DNA of 64,000 nucleotides from Theobroma cacao (taxonomy: Eukaryota; Streptophyta; Magnoliopsida; Malvales; Malvaceae): NCBI RefSeq assembly GCF_000208745.1, contig NC_030852.1:31698969-31762968 (forward strand), written 5' to 3'. Below the pieces are notes generated by a model that ran no database searches, was not told the DNA's origin, and saw nothing but the letters and a program-made list of their open reading frames with translations. This document shows positions 32,601-43,498 of this stretch, piece by piece. Position numbers and translations under genes: made by a program. Numbering within the stretch: position 1 is the stretch's first letter; every line of letters begins with the position of its first letter.

Positions 32601-32891
32601 ATAAAATATAAGTATGTTGAGAGAGCGGGGTTTAATAAGGGTCCAAGAGCGCAAGGTTTAGTAAGGATGCATGAGCGCAGGGTTTGGTAAGGGTGCACTC
32701 AATCTAAAACCTCTCAACTGACAAGTGAAGAGAAAGGAAAGGGTTTTATCTGGGGCTCTCCAATTCTTTCAAGTAAGAACATTTTCCTCCTTTTTGCATT
32801 TCTTCAATTCTCTTTATAATTTCTCGTCAATGCTTATTTAATTACAACCCAAGAATAACATGAATCGCTAGCTTTGTTTCATAATCCCCAG
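32601..32891 (+). promoter_or_regulatory. nMAT2 5' flank with a possible leader intron
   Basis: A good 5' splice site (CAAGTAAGAAC) at about 32773 and an acceptor (AATCCCCAG) ending at 32891, directly before the ATG, suggest an intron in the 5' leader. If it is not spliced, the leader contains a three-codon upstream frame (ATG AAT CGC TAG) near 32860. A repeated GGGTTTAATAAGGGTCC-like motif occurs around 32625-32695. Confidence 0.4.
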
Positions 32892-35093
32892 ATGCATCGA
32901 GTAGTCACTATTTTTACCCATCAAGTTCTCAAAAATCCCAATATTGTTCCCTTCAAAAGCACCTGTTTTTACTCCCAATCTAATTCCTTTACCCGTAGAG
33001 CAAATGGGTTTGCTTTATTTCGCTTATTTTCGTTTACTCCGCTGCACCGGCGTGTGCCGGATCCCGATGACCCTGCAAACCTAATGAAAGAAGATGGTGT
33101 ATCAGTTTGTTCGCAGATGTGGATTGAGAATTTTAGAGAACCTGATAGGATAATTACCAATTTGGCCTCGTATCTTCGTAGATTTGAATTGTGGGTTTTA
33201 GCTTACCAGAAAGTTTGTGCTGATGAAATAGGATCGTATATGCCCCGTAGTTCGATCACTAGGTCTGCCTTGGAAGATTTGTTAGCCTTAAGAAATGCTG
33301 TTCTTGATAATAGGTTTAAGTGGGGTGCAAGGTTAGAATTCTTTATAAAATCGCCTAAAGACAAGACAGATTATGAATCTTTGTCGAAGAGGAAGATTAA
33401 GGCAATTTTAACATCTACTCAACCCGCCCCATTTCAAGATAAGTTAGTGCAAGAGGTCTTGTTTATGATTTTGGAGCCGATATATGAGGCTCGATTTTCA
33501 CAGAAGTCGTTTGCTTTTAGGCCAGGGAGGAATGCTCATACAGTGTTGAGGGTGATTAGGAGAAGTTTTGCAGGTTATTTATGGTATATAAAGGGTGATT
33601 TAAGTGCAATTTTGGATGGATTGAAAGTGGGGTTGGTGATAAGTGCTTTGATGAGGGATGTGAGGGATAAGAAGGTTATTGATTTAATCAAGTCGGCATT
33701 AGTTACGCCTGTGATAACTAGTCCTCTTGATGGGGGGGAAAAGAAGAAAAAGAAAAAGAGGAAATATCAGAAGAAGAGGGTGTTGGCAGAGGATGAGCCA
33801 AAGCCGGATCCTTATTGGTTGGAGACATTTTTTGGTTTTGCTCCAGAGGAGGCAGAGAAACTTCCTTCATGGGGGCACTGTGGGATTCTTAGTCCCCTTT
33901 TGGCTAATATATGTCTTGATGAATTGGACAGATGGATGGAAGGTAAGATTAAGGAGTTTTATCGTCCATCCAAGAGTGATGTCATATGGAATAGCCCTGA
34001 AGGGGAAGCAGAACAGGGGAACACATCTTGGCCAGAATTTGTGCCAACAAGTGGACCAGATAAGACCCGGAAGATGGACTATATACGTCATGGAGGTCAC
34101 ATTTTGATTGGTATCCGTGGACCAAGGGCAGATGCAGCAACACTGAGAAAGCAGTTGATTGAGTTTTGTGATCTGAAATATATGATCAAGCTTGATAATG
34201 AGAGCCTTCCGATTGAACACATAACTAAAGGTATAATGTTTCTTGACCATGTTTTGTGTCGGAGAGTTGTGTATCCAACTCTTCGGTACACTGCTACTGG
34301 TGGTAAGATTATTAGTGAGAAAGGTGTAGGCACCCTTTTGTCAGTCACAGCAAGCTTGAAACAATGCATCAAGCAATTTAGGAAGTTGAACTTTCTTAAA
34401 GGTGATAGGGAACCAGACCCACAACCATGTTTTAGAATGTTTCATGCTACTCAAGCTCACACCAACGCCCAGATGAACAAATTCTTGTCAACGATGGTTG
34501 AGTGGTATAGATATGCAGACAATCGGAAGAAAGCTGTTAATTTTTGTTCTTATATAATTAGGGGTTCATTGGCAAAGCTCTATGCTGCAAAGTACAAACT
34601 TCGTTCAAGAGCAAAGGTTTACAAAATTGGTGCTCGAAATCTGAGTCGTCCTCTGAAGGAGAGGAAAGGACAGTCACCTGAATACCAGAATCTGCTGAGG
34701 ATGGGTCTTGTTGAGTCAATTGATGGCCTTCAATATACCAGGATGTCTCTCATTCCTGAGACTGATTATACACCCTTTCCTAGCAATTGGAGGCCTGATC
34801 ATGAGAAGGCATTAGTTGAATATATAAGGCTTGATGATCCAAAAACTCTGAAAGAGCAAAGAAGTTGCATTGGGGAGCAGGGTCTTGTTTCACCACAGGA
34901 CTACATTTCGATGCTAGTTTGGAACTACAAAAGAAATGCAATTGTGATGGATCAGCTTTACTTGGTAAAAACTGCTGGCAGTCATACTGAAGGAGATGAT
35001 CAATTGTTGTTGAGCTCAAATCATGAGAATTATGATCCCAAGAGCAATGAAGAGGAGGAAACTGAAGAAGGGTTTCATGCTTCACAAATGTAA
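32892..35093 (+). CDS. nMAT2: Nuclear-encoded mitochondrial group II intron maturase nMAT2
   Basis: Helps splice group II introns in plant mitochondria. Single-exon gene of 733 residues from ATG 32892 (MHRVVTIFTHQVLKNPN); the frame continues upstream but only to a non-ATG codon. The N-terminus is basic and hydroxylated, fitting mitochondrial import. Family regions: PDPDDPANLMKEDGVSVCSQ, then the reverse-transcriptase-like domain (QEVLFMILEPIYEARFSQKS, FAFRPGRNAHTVLRVIRR, GILSPLLANICLDELDRWM). The catalytic YADD box is replaced around YIRHGGHILIGIRG, so reverse transcription is not expected. A Lys-rich insertion (GGEKKKKKKRKYQKKR) lies between RT blocks. The domain-X maturase region includes YIIRGSLAKLYAAKYKLRSR. 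No HNH endonuclease zinc motif is present, as in nMAT1 and nMAT2. Close resemblance to Arabidopsis At5g46920 is from memory. The acidic Ser/Glu tail (SNEEEETEEG) matches the fragment at 31024. Confidence 0.93.
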   Translation: MHRVVTIFTHQVLKNPNIVPFKSTCFYSQSNSFTRRANGFALFRLFSFTPLHRRVPDPDDPANLMKEDGVSVCSQMWIENFREPDRIITNLASYLRRFELWVLAYQKVCADEIGSYMPRSSITRSALEDLLALRNAVLDNRFKWGARLEFFIKSPKDKTDYESLSKRKIKAILTSTQPAPFQDKLVQEVLFMILEPIYEARFSQKSFAFRPGRNAHTVLRVIRRSFAGYLWYIKGDLSAILDGLKVGLVISALMRDVRDKKVIDLIKSALVTPVITSPLDGGEKKKKKKRKYQKKRVLAEDEPKPDPYWLETFFGFAPEEAEKLPSWGHCGILSPLLANICLDELDRWMEGKIKEFYRPSKSDVIWNSPEGEAEQGNTSWPEFVPTSGPDKTRKMDYIRHGGHILIGIRGPRADAATLRKQLIEFCDLKYMIKLDNESLPIEHITKGIMFLDHVLCRRVVYPTLRYTATGGKIISEKGVGTLLSVTASLKQCIKQFRKLNFLKGDREPDPQPCFRMFHATQAHTNAQMNKFLSTMVEWYRYADNRKKAVNFCSYIIRGSLAKLYAAKYKLRSRAKVYKIGARNLSRPLKERKGQSPEYQNLLRMGLVESIDGLQYTRMSLIPETDYTPFPSNWRPDHEKALVEYIRLDDPKTLKEQRSCIGEQGLVSPQDYISMLVWNYKRNAIVMDQLYLVKTAGSHTEGDDQLLLSSNHENYDPKSNEEEETEEGFHASQM

Positions 35094-35639
35094 GATAGAT
35101 TTTCTATTCAGTGCTCCTAAATTTTGAGTTACTTTGTTAGTGAAATTTGTACTGGTCAGAGGAAACAGAAAAAAATGAATTTGCTGCTTCACTAAAGATT
35201 CAAAAGAGTTCCAATTACCTTGTATAATATTGATATATTTATCAAATTTCAGAAGTAGTTTTAATTTAATTGCTTGTGCCGGGTTTTTGACAAGTTTATT
35301 TTCCATATCTGCATAGTATTTCCAGTTCCATTGATATTTCTTTAATCTTTTACAAGTTTCTCAGAAATAAAGTTTGAGGTTTCAACGGACTAGAATTTTT
35401 TCCTTCTGCAGATAACATTGGTCAAGGAAACTGATTGGATTTTATGAATTTTGCTGTATTATGGCCCCATTTTTACTTTTATAATAATGTCAGAGCAGGA
35501 GTGTGCATAAAACATTTGCCAAAAGTCAAAAACATGTGATTTAGTGCCATAAATCAGCCAAGAAACACGGAAAAAAGAATTTCGAGTTCAATGAGACTTA
35601 ACAGTTAAGGTTTTTCTATCAAAACAGAAAAGAAAAGAG
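35094..35639. other. Convergent 3' flanks of nMAT2 and the first PMEI gene
   Basis: The two 3' UTRs lie tail to tail here. An AAATAAAG near 35366 is a candidate nMAT2 polyadenylation signal. Nothing else was recognised. Confidence 0.5.
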
Positions 35640-36233
35640 TTAAGATTTTACATCTGAATCAAGTAAGTTCATGATGCATAAAAGAACATCACATAACTGG
35701 AAAAGACTGTAATTCTCTTTTGTCAGTGGGGACACTAACTCCATATCTTGAAACCCTTCCTCACACGTTGCCGTTCCTTGCATTACCGCACTAACCCAGG
35801 CATCAGCATTTCCGTACTGCCCTGTCAAAAATGCTCCAACGGTATCCACCAGTGTTACAACCCCATCAGAGTAAAGCAGTGAGCAATCGCTCAAGCAAGC
35901 CAAAGATGAAGGACCCAAGGTTTCGTTGTTCACTAACTCTTTAATGATTGAAAGCGTGTTGGTCGCATTTTGTAAAGCTAGCTCCATTGCAACTATTGCT
36001 AGACCTTGAAGGTTTGTCACATGGCTGACAGGAATTTCCTGGAGTGATGCCGAGCAGAAGGTATAGTTGACGACAGAGGATCTGTCTGAGCATGTTTTAC
36101 AGGTTTTGTTGATTATATCTACAGACAACGCGCTTGTTGCGGAGACTTCATCATTAGGAGTCAATAAAAAGATAAAGAAAAACAAAAAGAAGAAGAAGAA
36201 GAAGCAAAATGATGAGAAAGAGACATGCTGCAT
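35640..36233 (-). CDS. Invertase/pectin methylesterase inhibitor-type secreted protein
   Basis: Small secreted four-helix-bundle protein of the PMEI/invertase-inhibitor family, which caps acid invertases or pectin methylesterases in the wall or vacuole. Single exon, 197 residues, ATG at 36233. The signal peptide is unusual: CFFFFFFLFFFIFLL, encoded by a TTC/TTT-rich run. Mature-region landmarks are INKTCKTCSDRSSVVNYTFC (the N-terminal hairpin cysteines), CLSDCSLLYSDGVVTLVDTV and AVMQGTATCEEGF. Motifs near the end (LVSPLTKENYSLFQLCDVLL) resemble the Pla a 1 group of putative invertase inhibitors. A TATA box (36286-36294) lies 53-61 bases upstream. A related gene lies 2 kb away on the same strand. 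Which enzyme is inhibited cannot be told from sequence. Confidence 0.88.
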   Translation of the reverse strand: MQHVSFSSFCFFFFFFLFFFIFLLTPNDEVSATSALSVDIINKTCKTCSDRSSVVNYTFCSASLQEIPVSHVTNLQGLAIVAMELALQNATNTLSIIKELVNNETLGPSSLACLSDCSLLYSDGVVTLVDTVGAFLTGQYGNADAWVSAVMQGTATCEEGFQDMELVSPLTKENYSLFQLCDVLLCIMNLLDSDVKS

Positions 36234-36285
36234 TTTTAATTTTCTTGGTGTTGTTTGTTGTCAATCTTGTTACTGCAACAAAATG

Positions 36286-36294
36286 TATATATAT
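36286..36294 (-). promoter_or_regulatory. TATA box of the first PMEI-type gene
   Basis: TATATATA on the minus strand is 53-61 bases upstream of the ATG, a normal spacing for a leader of about 25 bases. Confidence 0.55.
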
Positions 36295-38261
36295 AGAATC
36301 ATGCAAGCTTTGATAATGATCTGAGCTTTCTCATTCCAAGGAAGCTTCCTAGCTCGAAAGAATTTGATTCTTCTGTGCAAGAAAACGAACAAAACTAATC
36401 TCCAAAGACGATGATTCTTGATTCATCACTTTTCTCTTTTGTTCTTATAAGGTGTAGTACATGGTAAACCATTAAATGCAAGCAATTGATTGATCCCAAC
36501 TCATTTGTTTGGTTGAAAACTTGTCAATTTGAGGTTGGAAAAGAAAACAAAGTGAAACTTTGAATGCCAAGTGAAGTATAACGAGTGTGGCGAGTGACGG
36601 AAGTTTCCAAGAAGGTTGCCAAAGATTTGTCTGGCTGTTGTTTTACCATCCAAAAACAGTAACAAAAAGCCACAATAAACAGCTTTTTTGGGGGGATTTT
36701 GTCTAATTCTATGCTTTAGCGAATATGGAATCATGGGATGTTATTTCTTACTGAAAATTTTAAGTTCAAATCATCAAAAATTTTTTTTTCTTTCGAATTT
36801 CAAAAAATTTCCTTGCTTGACATGAATATATTTACATGAGACAAATATATGACTCAGAAATGTCAAATTCATTAATATTTTTGTTTTATTAAAGGTTTAA
36901 TGAAAAAGGTTCTTCCTTAATTATAAAAAAAAAATTCTTTTATCATATAGTTTTCTAATATATCGTGTTATTAATAAATGTAAATAATACATGATTTGGT
37001 CTTAGCATGACATTTTTTCTAATTCAATGATTAGATTAATATTATTAAAAGTGTTAATATCTCATTTATTTAATCATTAAACGGTAAAAGTATTTAAAAC
37101 TTGTAAAATTATTGGCTGATGCAGTTTTAAATTTCAAAGTAAACTAAAATAATAAAAAAAAAAAGGTAAAACTTAACGTTACATATTGCTCTCATTGTGT
37201 GGGCTGTGGCTTGAAAATGGATTATTAATGGGCCGGGCCATGCCCATTCCACAGACTGGACGGTCCGGTCTTACTTTTAAAGATATTAACGCCCATCAGT
37301 TTAGCAATATTTTATATGGTTAAATTAAAGAAACCTTAATAAAATAATATCCTTAAATGTCATTAAATTAAGCCTTTTTCATCCCTAAATTTTTTTCTCT
37401 CTTTTAAGAAAATTTTTTTAACTCTAATGTATTCTAATATTAATTTTTTAAAAAAACTTAGAATATTTAATTTTTTAAAAATAAAAATAAAATCATGAAA
37501 AATAAATTTATAATATAAATAAAGTAAGAATATTACGCATCTAAAAAAATTTCATTAGGGATATTTTAAGATTGCAAAATTTAATTTTGAATCCCGTGTG
37601 TATGTTTGAATAATTTTCTAATTAAGAAGAATATATTATTATAAGATTTTCTCTATTTTTTTAATTTTAAATAATTTTCTCACTTAAAGAAAACTCAAGG
37701 AAAAAAACTTAAGATTATATAAAGAAATTTCGATAAAAAAAATTTATTACGTTTAATCAACTTACTTATTTTAAGTAAAAATTTTAAATAATTTCTTTAT
37801 TTGAAAAAATTAAAGTGAAACTAAATATAAGTATTTGATGGGTCGGAGTTTAAATCTAACCTCGTGTGATATTAAATTTCATAAGTATGTCACAGACTGA
37901 AACTTAAATCTAAATTTATACGGTTTAAAATTCTGAAAATAGATTTTAAATAAATTTATAAATCACGAGTTCATATTTTTCAATCTAAAAAATATACTTA
38001 ATAGATAGTGAAAAGCTTATGTTTATATATCAATACTCAATTCATTTCTTGTGGGATTCGTAACAAAGTAAACATTCCAAACATTTGAAAAATGAAAAAA
38101 AAAAATCCAAAGTAAAAACAAGTGAAGTTAGGAAATTAATTTGCTCCATCCAGCGGGATTATCACTTTAAAAATACTCAAACAGAGATAGACAAATTGTG
38201 CTTAATTATTGGGGTGACTCTGGCGACATTGAATACATAACCAAAGAAGCATTTATTCTCA
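36295..38261. other. Spacer between the two inhibitor genes
   Basis: The left part is the promoter of the 36233 gene; the right end is the 3' flank of the second. The middle is AT-rich with many short runs. A GC-richer stretch at 37195-37275 contains GGGCCGGGCC and GGACGGTCCGG. No gene is supported. Confidence 0.5.
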
Positions 38262-38804
38262 TCAATTGAGCAAATTTATAAAGGCAAGAGGGACTACTGT
38301 CAGCTGGAAGAACTCGTCGTTCTCCTTTGTCAATGGCGACACCAACCCTTCCCTCTCCTTGAACCCATCTTCACAGGTCACCGGAGCATCCAGGGCTGCG
38401 CTTATGACCGTTTTAGCCGTTCCATAATCTTTAGACTCGACAGCCTGGCCACCGATTTCCAAATTAGGCTGTGCGTCAGAATAAAGTTCAGAGCAATCTT
38501 CCAAGCAGCTCCTCGTGGGGTTGTCAAGGTTTTTGTTCTTCAAAAGCTTGGAAATGATAGAGCTGATGCTTGTTGCATTAGATATGGCCATCTCAATCGA
38601 GATGGGAACCAAACTCTCAGTGCTGGTGGCGGTTTTGCTTTTGGGATTCCCTTCCAGACTTGCAACACAAAAGTCAAAGTTTATGTTACGGTCACCCTTT
38701 GCAGCTTTGTCGCAAGAATCTTGGATGACATCCGAGCTTGCCGAGACAAGCAAGAGAAAGAAGAAAGCAATAAAAGTGCAGACAGAAGGGAAGGAATTCT
38801 CCAT
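38262..38804 (-). CDS. Putative invertase inhibitor, Pla a 1-like
   Basis: Second member of the PMEI/invertase-inhibitor family, single exon, 180 residues from ATG 38804. The signal peptide covers about residues 1-25 (MENSFPSVCTFIAFFFLLLV). The mature protein starts near DVIQDSCDKAAKGDRN with NFDFCVASLEGNPKSKTA, the first disulfide hairpin. CLEDCSELYSDAQPNLEIGG and AALDAPVTCEDGFKEREG give the second Cys pair region; SPLTKENDEFFQLTVVPLAF closes the bundle. The pattern follows plane-tree pollen allergen Pla a 1 and related putative invertase inhibitors. An in-frame upstream ATG would add 30 residues ahead of the signal peptide and was rejected as the start. A TATA box lies 32-38 bases upstream of the chosen ATG. 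It probably arose by tandem duplication with the gene at 35640. Confidence 0.9.
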   Translation of the reverse strand: MENSFPSVCTFIAFFFLLLVSASSDVIQDSCDKAAKGDRNINFDFCVASLEGNPKSKTATSTESLVPISIEMAISNATSISSIISKLLKNKNLDNPTRSCLEDCSELYSDAQPNLEIGGQAVESKDYGTAKTVISAALDAPVTCEDGFKEREGLVSPLTKENDEFFQLTVVPLAFINLLN

Positions 38805-38835
38805 CTTTGACGAAAATGAAAGCTTGAAATGACTC

Positions 38836-38842
38836 TTATATA
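38836..38842 (-). promoter_or_regulatory. TATA box of the second PMEI-type gene
   Basis: TATATAA on the minus strand is 32-38 bases upstream of the ATG at 38804, implying a very short leader if it is used. Confidence 0.5.
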
Positions 38843-40199
38843 GAAAAAAATTACATGGTATTTTGTTAATGCTGAGGCTCTCATTCGATATCAATGGAAA
38901 CTTATTTATGAGGAAAATCGCTCATTTATGGTATTGTGGCAGTCTGTTGCGATTCTTGTTCATTTTTTGTGCCCAGGATACGTCAATGGCAGAACTTTTC
39001 CATCTTTAGGGAATAATAGCAAGAAATACTTGTGCATTTGAGCTGACCAATATGGACCAGTTTTAGTAAGTGAAACATACAGATCACGAGGATTGCATTT
39101 TGGGTTTGCAATTAACCAACAAAAAACCAGGCTGGATATATAGTTTCATTTCAACACGTGTGAATGTCAACTCCTTTGGTCTTTTACTTTGAAATCCTTA
39201 CACCCATGAGTCGTCTTGAGTAACTATGCATATGACACAAAATTAAGGTTTCTCCACCAACAAATCACTTCGTTGATTCAATGCCAAGTTATGTTCTTTC
39301 ATTGTGACAACGTTAACTAATTTGAGCAATGCAAATTCCTTCAACAAATCTTCTTGTGTGTGAACAAAATGAAGGAGATTGGGGAGGTGATCATTCAAGA
39401 AAAGTAGAAGGGCAACAAACCCCAGCACGGGAGTGGCACCGATGGATGGAGACTCTGCTTCGATGACATTAATTAGGAAATTTCTAATCCTCACTCGTGT
39501 GCAAACTTTCCTATCCTCATACATGTACAAAGTTAGTTGGGTTGCAATGCATTTCATAAAACAATTTTTAATTTAATACGTACCTAGTCGTTGCTTTTCA
39601 CAAACCATTATGAACTTGAAAAAAAATGTTTGTAATCTCCCTTAATTGAAGAATATAAGAGAATAATTGATTTTGCTATAATTATGATAATTATACAAAA
39701 TAAATCAACGATTTTATTAGATTGTGATATTATCAATGATACAATTAGATTATAATTTAATTTTTTTATATCGTTCACAATTAAGAATACAAGATTTCTT
39801 TTTTTTTTAATAAAACTATATCATTCAATTTAACAAAATTATATCATAATCTACCTATAACATAATTTAACAAAATCATATTGATTTAATTTATAATCTG
39901 TACTATAATTATAGTAAGAGTCTTTCACTTTTTAAAATTGTACATTACTCTTTTCTTTGGATGATTTTCTTTTTGAATCACCAAAAAATAGTTAAAAGTT
40001 GTTTATCTATAAAAATTGCTACATCTAATTGGATTGGCATTAAGAAAATTTTGCCTTCTAAAGCTTTTTGTATGCGTCATGACTTCGACCCCGAAGAAAC
40101 TCGTCTACTCCATATATGGGGGATGGTGACACTGGTGCATTTCATGATCTTAGCTGAATTATCTATCTTTGGTAGAAAACAACTGAAATTTTGTTCCCT
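38843..40199. other. Intergenic region
   Basis: The left part is the promoter of the inhibitor gene. A 104-codon minus-strand frame at 39243-39557 faintly suggests an ARM-repeat remnant but is not supported. The rest is AT-rich. Confidence 0.4.
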
Positions 40200-40740
40200 T
40201 GTAGCACCGTACTAAAATTTGGTCCCATTTGCTTGCACGGCGCTACGACCTTGAACTTTGGAAAACATGGCATGTGTAATTTGATTGTTCCAGGGACGAT
40301 TTGCTTATTTTGACTTCGTTGCAACGGCATGCACGTGCCATAGCTCATACGCTATTGTCGGAATTTTCATCTAAGCTGATATCATTCCGTATTTGTACGA
40401 ACCATGGTCCATGGACTGTCGATGGGCCAGCCTCCAATAGGTCCGAATGGATTGCCACCTAGACACGCGAGAAACGGACCGTGGGTCGTGAGACTCGTGA
40501 CCTTTTCTCTCGTGCTTTCCGGAGCCGATCCAATCTTTGGGTCGTCTACCTTTGTGCATCCAGGTCGATTCCCCAACCTTGTAAAAAAAAAACAAAACAT
40601 AACTACACAAAAAATAAACTATGCTCGGCTATGGCAAGTGGTAACCATCCACGGAAAAGACACATCAGTGCCCTAACAATGGCCCAAGTGTCAGCTTCTG
40701 TACTACGTGGCTTCATCCCAAGTTTGCAACAGTGAAGAGG
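40200..40740. other. GC-richer island of unknown nature
   Basis: This stretch is clearly more GC-rich than its surroundings and is open on both strands in overlapping frames up to 90 codons. None of the translations is recognisable. It could be a remnant of inserted DNA or an old promoter region. It directly precedes the LTR-like repeat. Confidence 0.35.
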
Positions 40741-40972
40741 CTAACCATACATATACCTATTGTTGGTATATTTTTAAAATTAAAAAATTATATCACATAA
40801 TAAAAAATTATTTTAACTCGAAAGTTATATTATATAAAGTGACATAAACAGTGAAAAGGCTAACCATACATATTCTCTATTGTTTGTTGGTGTATTTTTA
40901 AAATCAAAAAGTTATATCACATGATAAAAAGCTATCTTAGTTTAAAAATTATGTCACATAAAGTGACATAGT
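40731..40972. repeat. 119-bp tandem duplication
   Basis: AGTGAAGAGGCTAACCATAC at 40731 recurs as AGTGAAAAGGCTAACCATAC at 40850, and the following about 100 bases are alike, including TATATCACAT and AAAGTGACATA. The second unit runs into the LTR-like sequence, so the first may be a partial copy of its start. Confidence 0.8.
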
Positions 40973-41546
40973 GTGTTTATTGATTTATAGACAGGTTTTT
41001 ATGTGAATAGTTATATCTATTGAAAAAATAACATCAAAAAATTATGAGACAAATTGAAAAGACAACAAAGTTCAAAAGTTAAATATGAAAAGTTATTATT
41101 TCAAATTATATCTTATAAAATGAGTAGTTATATTTTCATGAAATGATTATTGAAACAATATCTTTACTTAAAAATTGTGTTGACAAAATGTAAATATGCT
41201 TTTTAGACAAAATGAAACATTAATGAAAGAGTTGTATAATTGAAAAAAAAACACTTGCAAGCCTATATAAAAAGCTTGTTGCCAACTATTTTGACACACA
41301 AAAAATCATAAACAAAACAAGTGCAGAAATACCAAGAGTAAGAAAAGTGTTGTGTTCTATTAATATAAATACTTAAGTTCCCATCAATTACAAAAGCTTT
41401 CAAATTTTTTATAATCTACTTACTGTAGAAAGTAGACTCTAAAGTTAAACAATTTTGTAAACCTTCGAACGTATCTAGTGATCTATTATCGTAAAGTGCA
41501 ATACGAAATTAAACGTTAGTTTCATTGTATCCTAATACTATTCACA
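40885..41546 (+). mobile_element. Putative solo LTR (copia-type)
   Basis: The stretch starts TGTTGG and ends near TTCACA, matching the TG..CA ends of LTRs. It has a TATA box (TATATAAAAAG at 41264-41274) followed by a CAAAACAAGTGC-rich stretch and AAGAAAAGTGTTGTG, an organisation like the U3-R-U5 layout of plant copia LTRs. No primer-binding site follows on the right, no coding region lies on either side, and no second LTR was seen, so a solo LTR is the simplest reading. No clear 5-bp target duplication was found. This is inference from layout only. Confidence 0.4.
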
Positions 41547-43498
41547 TTATTTTTCTTTACATACTGAATAATGAGAGTGAAATAAATTTTAAAAATAATA
41601 TTTATTAAAAAACTCATCTTAAAGTCAATTTTACTAATTTTTTAAATTTCATCAAACCTCATTTTCACTGACATTACTGAAATAGAAAAAGGCTAGACAA
41701 AGTAGTTTGAATAAACGTATGCTACAGCACGAGGGGCATTAATTAATCAGTAGGAAGATCAATAGCTCGCCATGTCAACTGCTTCCATAGTGGATCCCCA
41801 TGATAAGATGTCAGCAAGCTCCTAAGCCAGCTCATGAACCTGGGGCTGTTTCACCACCTCCTAGCCCTCAATCCACCTCCCCACCATCTCCGCACAAAAT
41901 AGCAAACCAATAAATCGCCCGCAAGGTCCATTCTCTAACCATATGATGCTCTCTTAGTCCTTGAATCATGGCAGGAATTTTGTGTGTTTTCCTTTTGCAT
42001 CTAACTAAATTGATTGCGCTCCTAATAAGCACAGATGGAGACTGAATAGGACGTATCACCACAAGCCCGCCATTGTTACCAGTCTTATGTTGAATATCAT
42101 AGTGAGTATGTATTTGCCATTTAATTACAAGTTTAATTAAAGTTTGTAATAATTTTACTAGCTATGTTCAATAAATTAGAGTCTAGCATTATTAAATTTA
42201 TTAAGTTTTTTGTTACCATCATTGTATAAAAAAGGTGCATTAAAGAAAAGGGCAGGAATGCCCCGCAATGTGACAAGTTTGCAAGGCATTACCGGTCTCC
42301 ATGTCCCGGTGAATGGGTAAGTAAGAATTTAATCTTTTCTTTCCTTAATCTGAGATTTTGAATTTAATTTTGTGTTTATGTGTAAATTGAAAGATGAGAC
42401 AAAGCCAGGGCGGTTGGAACCTTCCCTGCCGTATGACGACGAGACACGTCTAAGGGATTAATACGTGTTTTTTTGTTACATTTGTTTGCTGGTATCCAAG
42501 TTTGGAGAAATACTGATCTTTTTCCTTTCATCGACTTCGTGGCAAATTGTGATTGATTTGTATTACGGTTGATATTTTCAATGTTCATGTGACGGGTTAA
42601 TGAGTTAAAGTAATTAATTCCTAATAACCGTCAGAATAACATCAATATGACTGTTCTAGTGAGTCGGGGAGTGCATCTTACTTTCACTATACTTATCGGT
42701 CAATTTTCTTGCCCATTTCATATGATTAATCAAATAAATTAAAAGTGTCTCCAGTAATTTTTAGAATATAAATTTATTTTATTTTAAATATATCAAAATG
42801 TTCACAAAAGTAATAAATTTATTTAAATTTAAACTTAATTAATTTTGTATCGTGTCAATAATGCATATTTAATCTATTCAATATATAAATTTTAATACTA
42901 AAAAAATTGTCATGGTCAAAATGATTAAATCTATCTAATAGATTATAATAAATTGTGTCTAAAAAATCGTTAAATTTATCTAATAGATGGTGAAATGAAA
43001 CTCGTGACACTATTTTCATAAATCAGAAAAAGTAAAGAATTTGATGAAGTGATATGCTTCAATAAGAATATCAACAATATATGATGTTATCTTCTCATTT
43101 AATTGGATTTTTATTTAAATGAGTAGAAATATTAAATCATAATGTATTAATTTAATAAGTTTTTCCAACTAATACAATTTTAATTTTTATTGAAAAAATC
43201 ATCAGCTTCATGAAAAATGTCACTAAAGCTTTTCCTAACAGATTAAACTAATTAAAAGATTAATTAACTGCAAAATTGACAGGATGATGCTACCACCTCG
43301 TGAAAACAAGAATAGCTTTCAATGTTAAAAATTTAAAACAAACTTGCTATATTTGGCCACTGATGATAATCACATATAAACATTAATATTACCTACATAA
43401 ATTTAGCTTAATTTCCAAGCAAATGCAGTTAAAACGCCAAATTAAATTTTTTACAAATAAATTAACGTAGGAAGCCCAAAAAAATAAAAGAAAAAAAA
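41547..43498. other. Intergenic region with one possible coding remnant
   Basis: At 41740-42062 the minus strand is GC-richer and gives broken protein-like frames (MIQGLREHHMVREWTLRAIY; further on, in another frame, SYHGDPLWKQLTWRAIDLP). No family was recognised. The rest is AT-rich spacer up to the UPF1 promoter. Confidence 0.4.

Noticed and set aside
39243..39557. 104-codon minus-strand frame with a faint importin-alpha/ARM-repeat look
   Set aside because: The resemblance is limited to scattered residues and would need several corrections; not enough to call.
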